Shown here piece after piece: positions 5,627 to 6,169 of a stretch of DNA of 6,169 nt (within the stretch, counting starts at the first letter, position 1; each line of letters opens with the position of its first letter). Below the pieces are notes generated by a model. It saw only the letters and a program-made list of their open reading frames with translations. It had not been told where the DNA came from and made no database searches. A program made the translations under genes and the position numbers. Source of the stretch: Roseiarcus sp050010035 (GTDB lineage Bacteria > Pseudomonadota > Alphaproteobacteria > Rhizobiales > Beijerinckiaceae); assembly GCA_050010035.1 (NCBI GenBank), contig JBEKLU010000207.1, positions 1 to 6,169 of the forward strand. The letters are read 5' to 3'.

Positions 5627-6169
5627 ATGAGAACTAGGCTCAGGTTCGCCGTCGCGATAGCGATCGCGATGTTGACAACGGGCTATGCTCGTTCGGCGTC
5701 GAATGAAGACGCGATCCCAGTTCCGCCGCCGAACCCATTCAGGAGCGCGGCTCCGGAGCCGAACCCATCCAGTAGCGCGGTTCCGGCGCCGAGCCCATCC
5801 AAAGCCGCCGCTCCGGCGCCGAACCCATCCAATAGCGCGGTTCCGGCGCCGAACCCATCCAAAGCCGCCGCTCCGACGTCGTACGACCACAAGACCGCGG
5901 CCGGCTTTTGGCAGGAGACCGACGATCAGGGCCGCGTCGGAGGTTGGTTTCTTTTCACCGAGCGGAACGGGCTCTATGACGGCCGACTCGTCAAAATGTT
6001 CAAGATGCCTGGAGAGCAACGGGTGATCGACACTTGCCAAAAGTGCCCAGGAGACCAGAAGGACGCGCCGATGTTGGGCCTCACCATCGTCAAGGGCATG
6101 AAGCGCAACGGCAACAAATACGTCGAGGGCAGCATCCTCGATCCCCGCGACGGCACGGTCTATCACGCT
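5627..6169 (+). CDS. Secreted DUF2147-type protein with Pro/Ala-rich repeat linker (3'-partial)
   Basis: The frame is open from ATG 5627 to the window edge (181 codons) and the stop lies outside. Residues 1 to about 23 form a signal peptide: Arg-rich start, hydrophobic core, probable cleavage near ARS-A. Residues 35-84 are a low-complexity linker of five 10-residue units of the type PNPSxxAxPA. From about residue 92 the sequence matches the DUF2147 domain (PF09917). It begins GFWQETDDQGRVGGWF and continues with NGLYDGRLVKMF, the pair C137-x2-C140 followed by PGD, then LGLTIVKGMK, and finally ILDPRDGTVY. These are the family's conserved blocks. DUF2147 proteins are small secreted or periplasmic proteins of unknown function. 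Many have little between signal peptide and domain, so the repeat linker is unusual. It would suit extension from a membrane or the cell wall region. No link to hopanoids is shown by the sequence. Confidence 0.88.
   Translation, partial: MRTRLRFAVAIAIAMLTTGYARSASNEDAIPVPPPNPFRSAAPEPNPSSSAVPAPSPSKAAAPAPNPSNSAVPAPNPSKAAAPTSYDHKTAAGFWQETDDQGRVGGWFLFTERNGLYDGRLVKMFKMPGEQRVIDTCQKCPGDQKDAPMLGLTIVKGMKRNGNKYVEGSILDPRDGTVYHA
5729..5878 (+). repeat. Five tandem 30-bp repeats encoding a Pro/Ala-rich linker
   Basis: Five consecutive units of exactly 30 bases, each beginning CCGA(A/G)CCCAT, start at 5729, 5759, 5789, 5819 and 5849. The encoded units are PNPFRSAAPE, PNPSSSAVPA, PSPSKAAAPA, PNPSNSAVPA and PNPSKAAAPT. 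Units 2 and 4 differ by one base and units 3 and 5 by two. The block 5759-5818 is therefore repeated at 5819-5878 as a 60-bp duplication with three mismatches. The unit length is a multiple of three, so copy changes keep the frame. Confidence 0.95.

Noticed and set aside
5495..6166. Minus-strand open frame (223 codons) with RRR-x-GW-type repeats
   Set aside because: The repeated peptide is the reverse reading of the 30-bp repeats in the + strand gene, which has a signal peptide, a ribosome binding site and a DUF2147 domain. The minus frame has none of these.
1..6169. CRISPR arrays, tRNA or rRNA genes, insertion sequences, phage or defence genes
   Set aside because: Nothing resembling these was seen. 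The only tandem repeat is coding and has no spacers.

Overview
The window reads as a chromosomal segment of a GC-rich alphaproteobacterium, most likely in the Hyphomicrobiales (Rhizobiales), possibly a Beijerinckiaceae/Methylocystaceae-type organism. That placement rests on the style of the DXS and IspH sequences, the adjoining hopanoid genes and the small Cys-rich periplasmic protein. It is an inference without any database search. All five genes lie on the + strand with short gaps, and no stretch over 300 bases lacks a gene.

Layout: (1) 1-1320 is the 3' part of one open frame joining the C-terminal domain of DXS (1-deoxy-D-xylulose-5-phosphate synthase, first enzyme of the MEP isoprenoid pathway) to a complete IspH (HMBPP reductase, last enzyme of the same pathway). 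(2) 1373-2530 is hpnH, the radical SAM adenosylhopane synthase. (3) 2627-5215 is hpnN, an RND/MMPL-type hopanoid exporter. (4) 5249-5476 is a 75-residue secreted four-cysteine protein. (5) 5627 to the right edge is the start of a secreted DUF2147-type protein whose signal peptide is followed by a Pro/Ala-rich linker made of five 10-codon tandem repeats.

Together the first three genes form a logical route. DXS-IspH supplies IPP/DMAPP, which feeds squalene and hopene made elsewhere. HpnH attaches the adenosyl group that begins the C35 hopanoid side chain. HpnN moves hopanoids from the inner to the outer membrane. The two small envelope proteins downstream are co-directional but have no evident tie to hopanoids.

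The most notable feature is the in-frame DXS-IspH fusion, which joins the entry and exit enzymes of one pathway in a single polypeptide. The rest is mostly recognisable family biology. I did not find a wholly new system.
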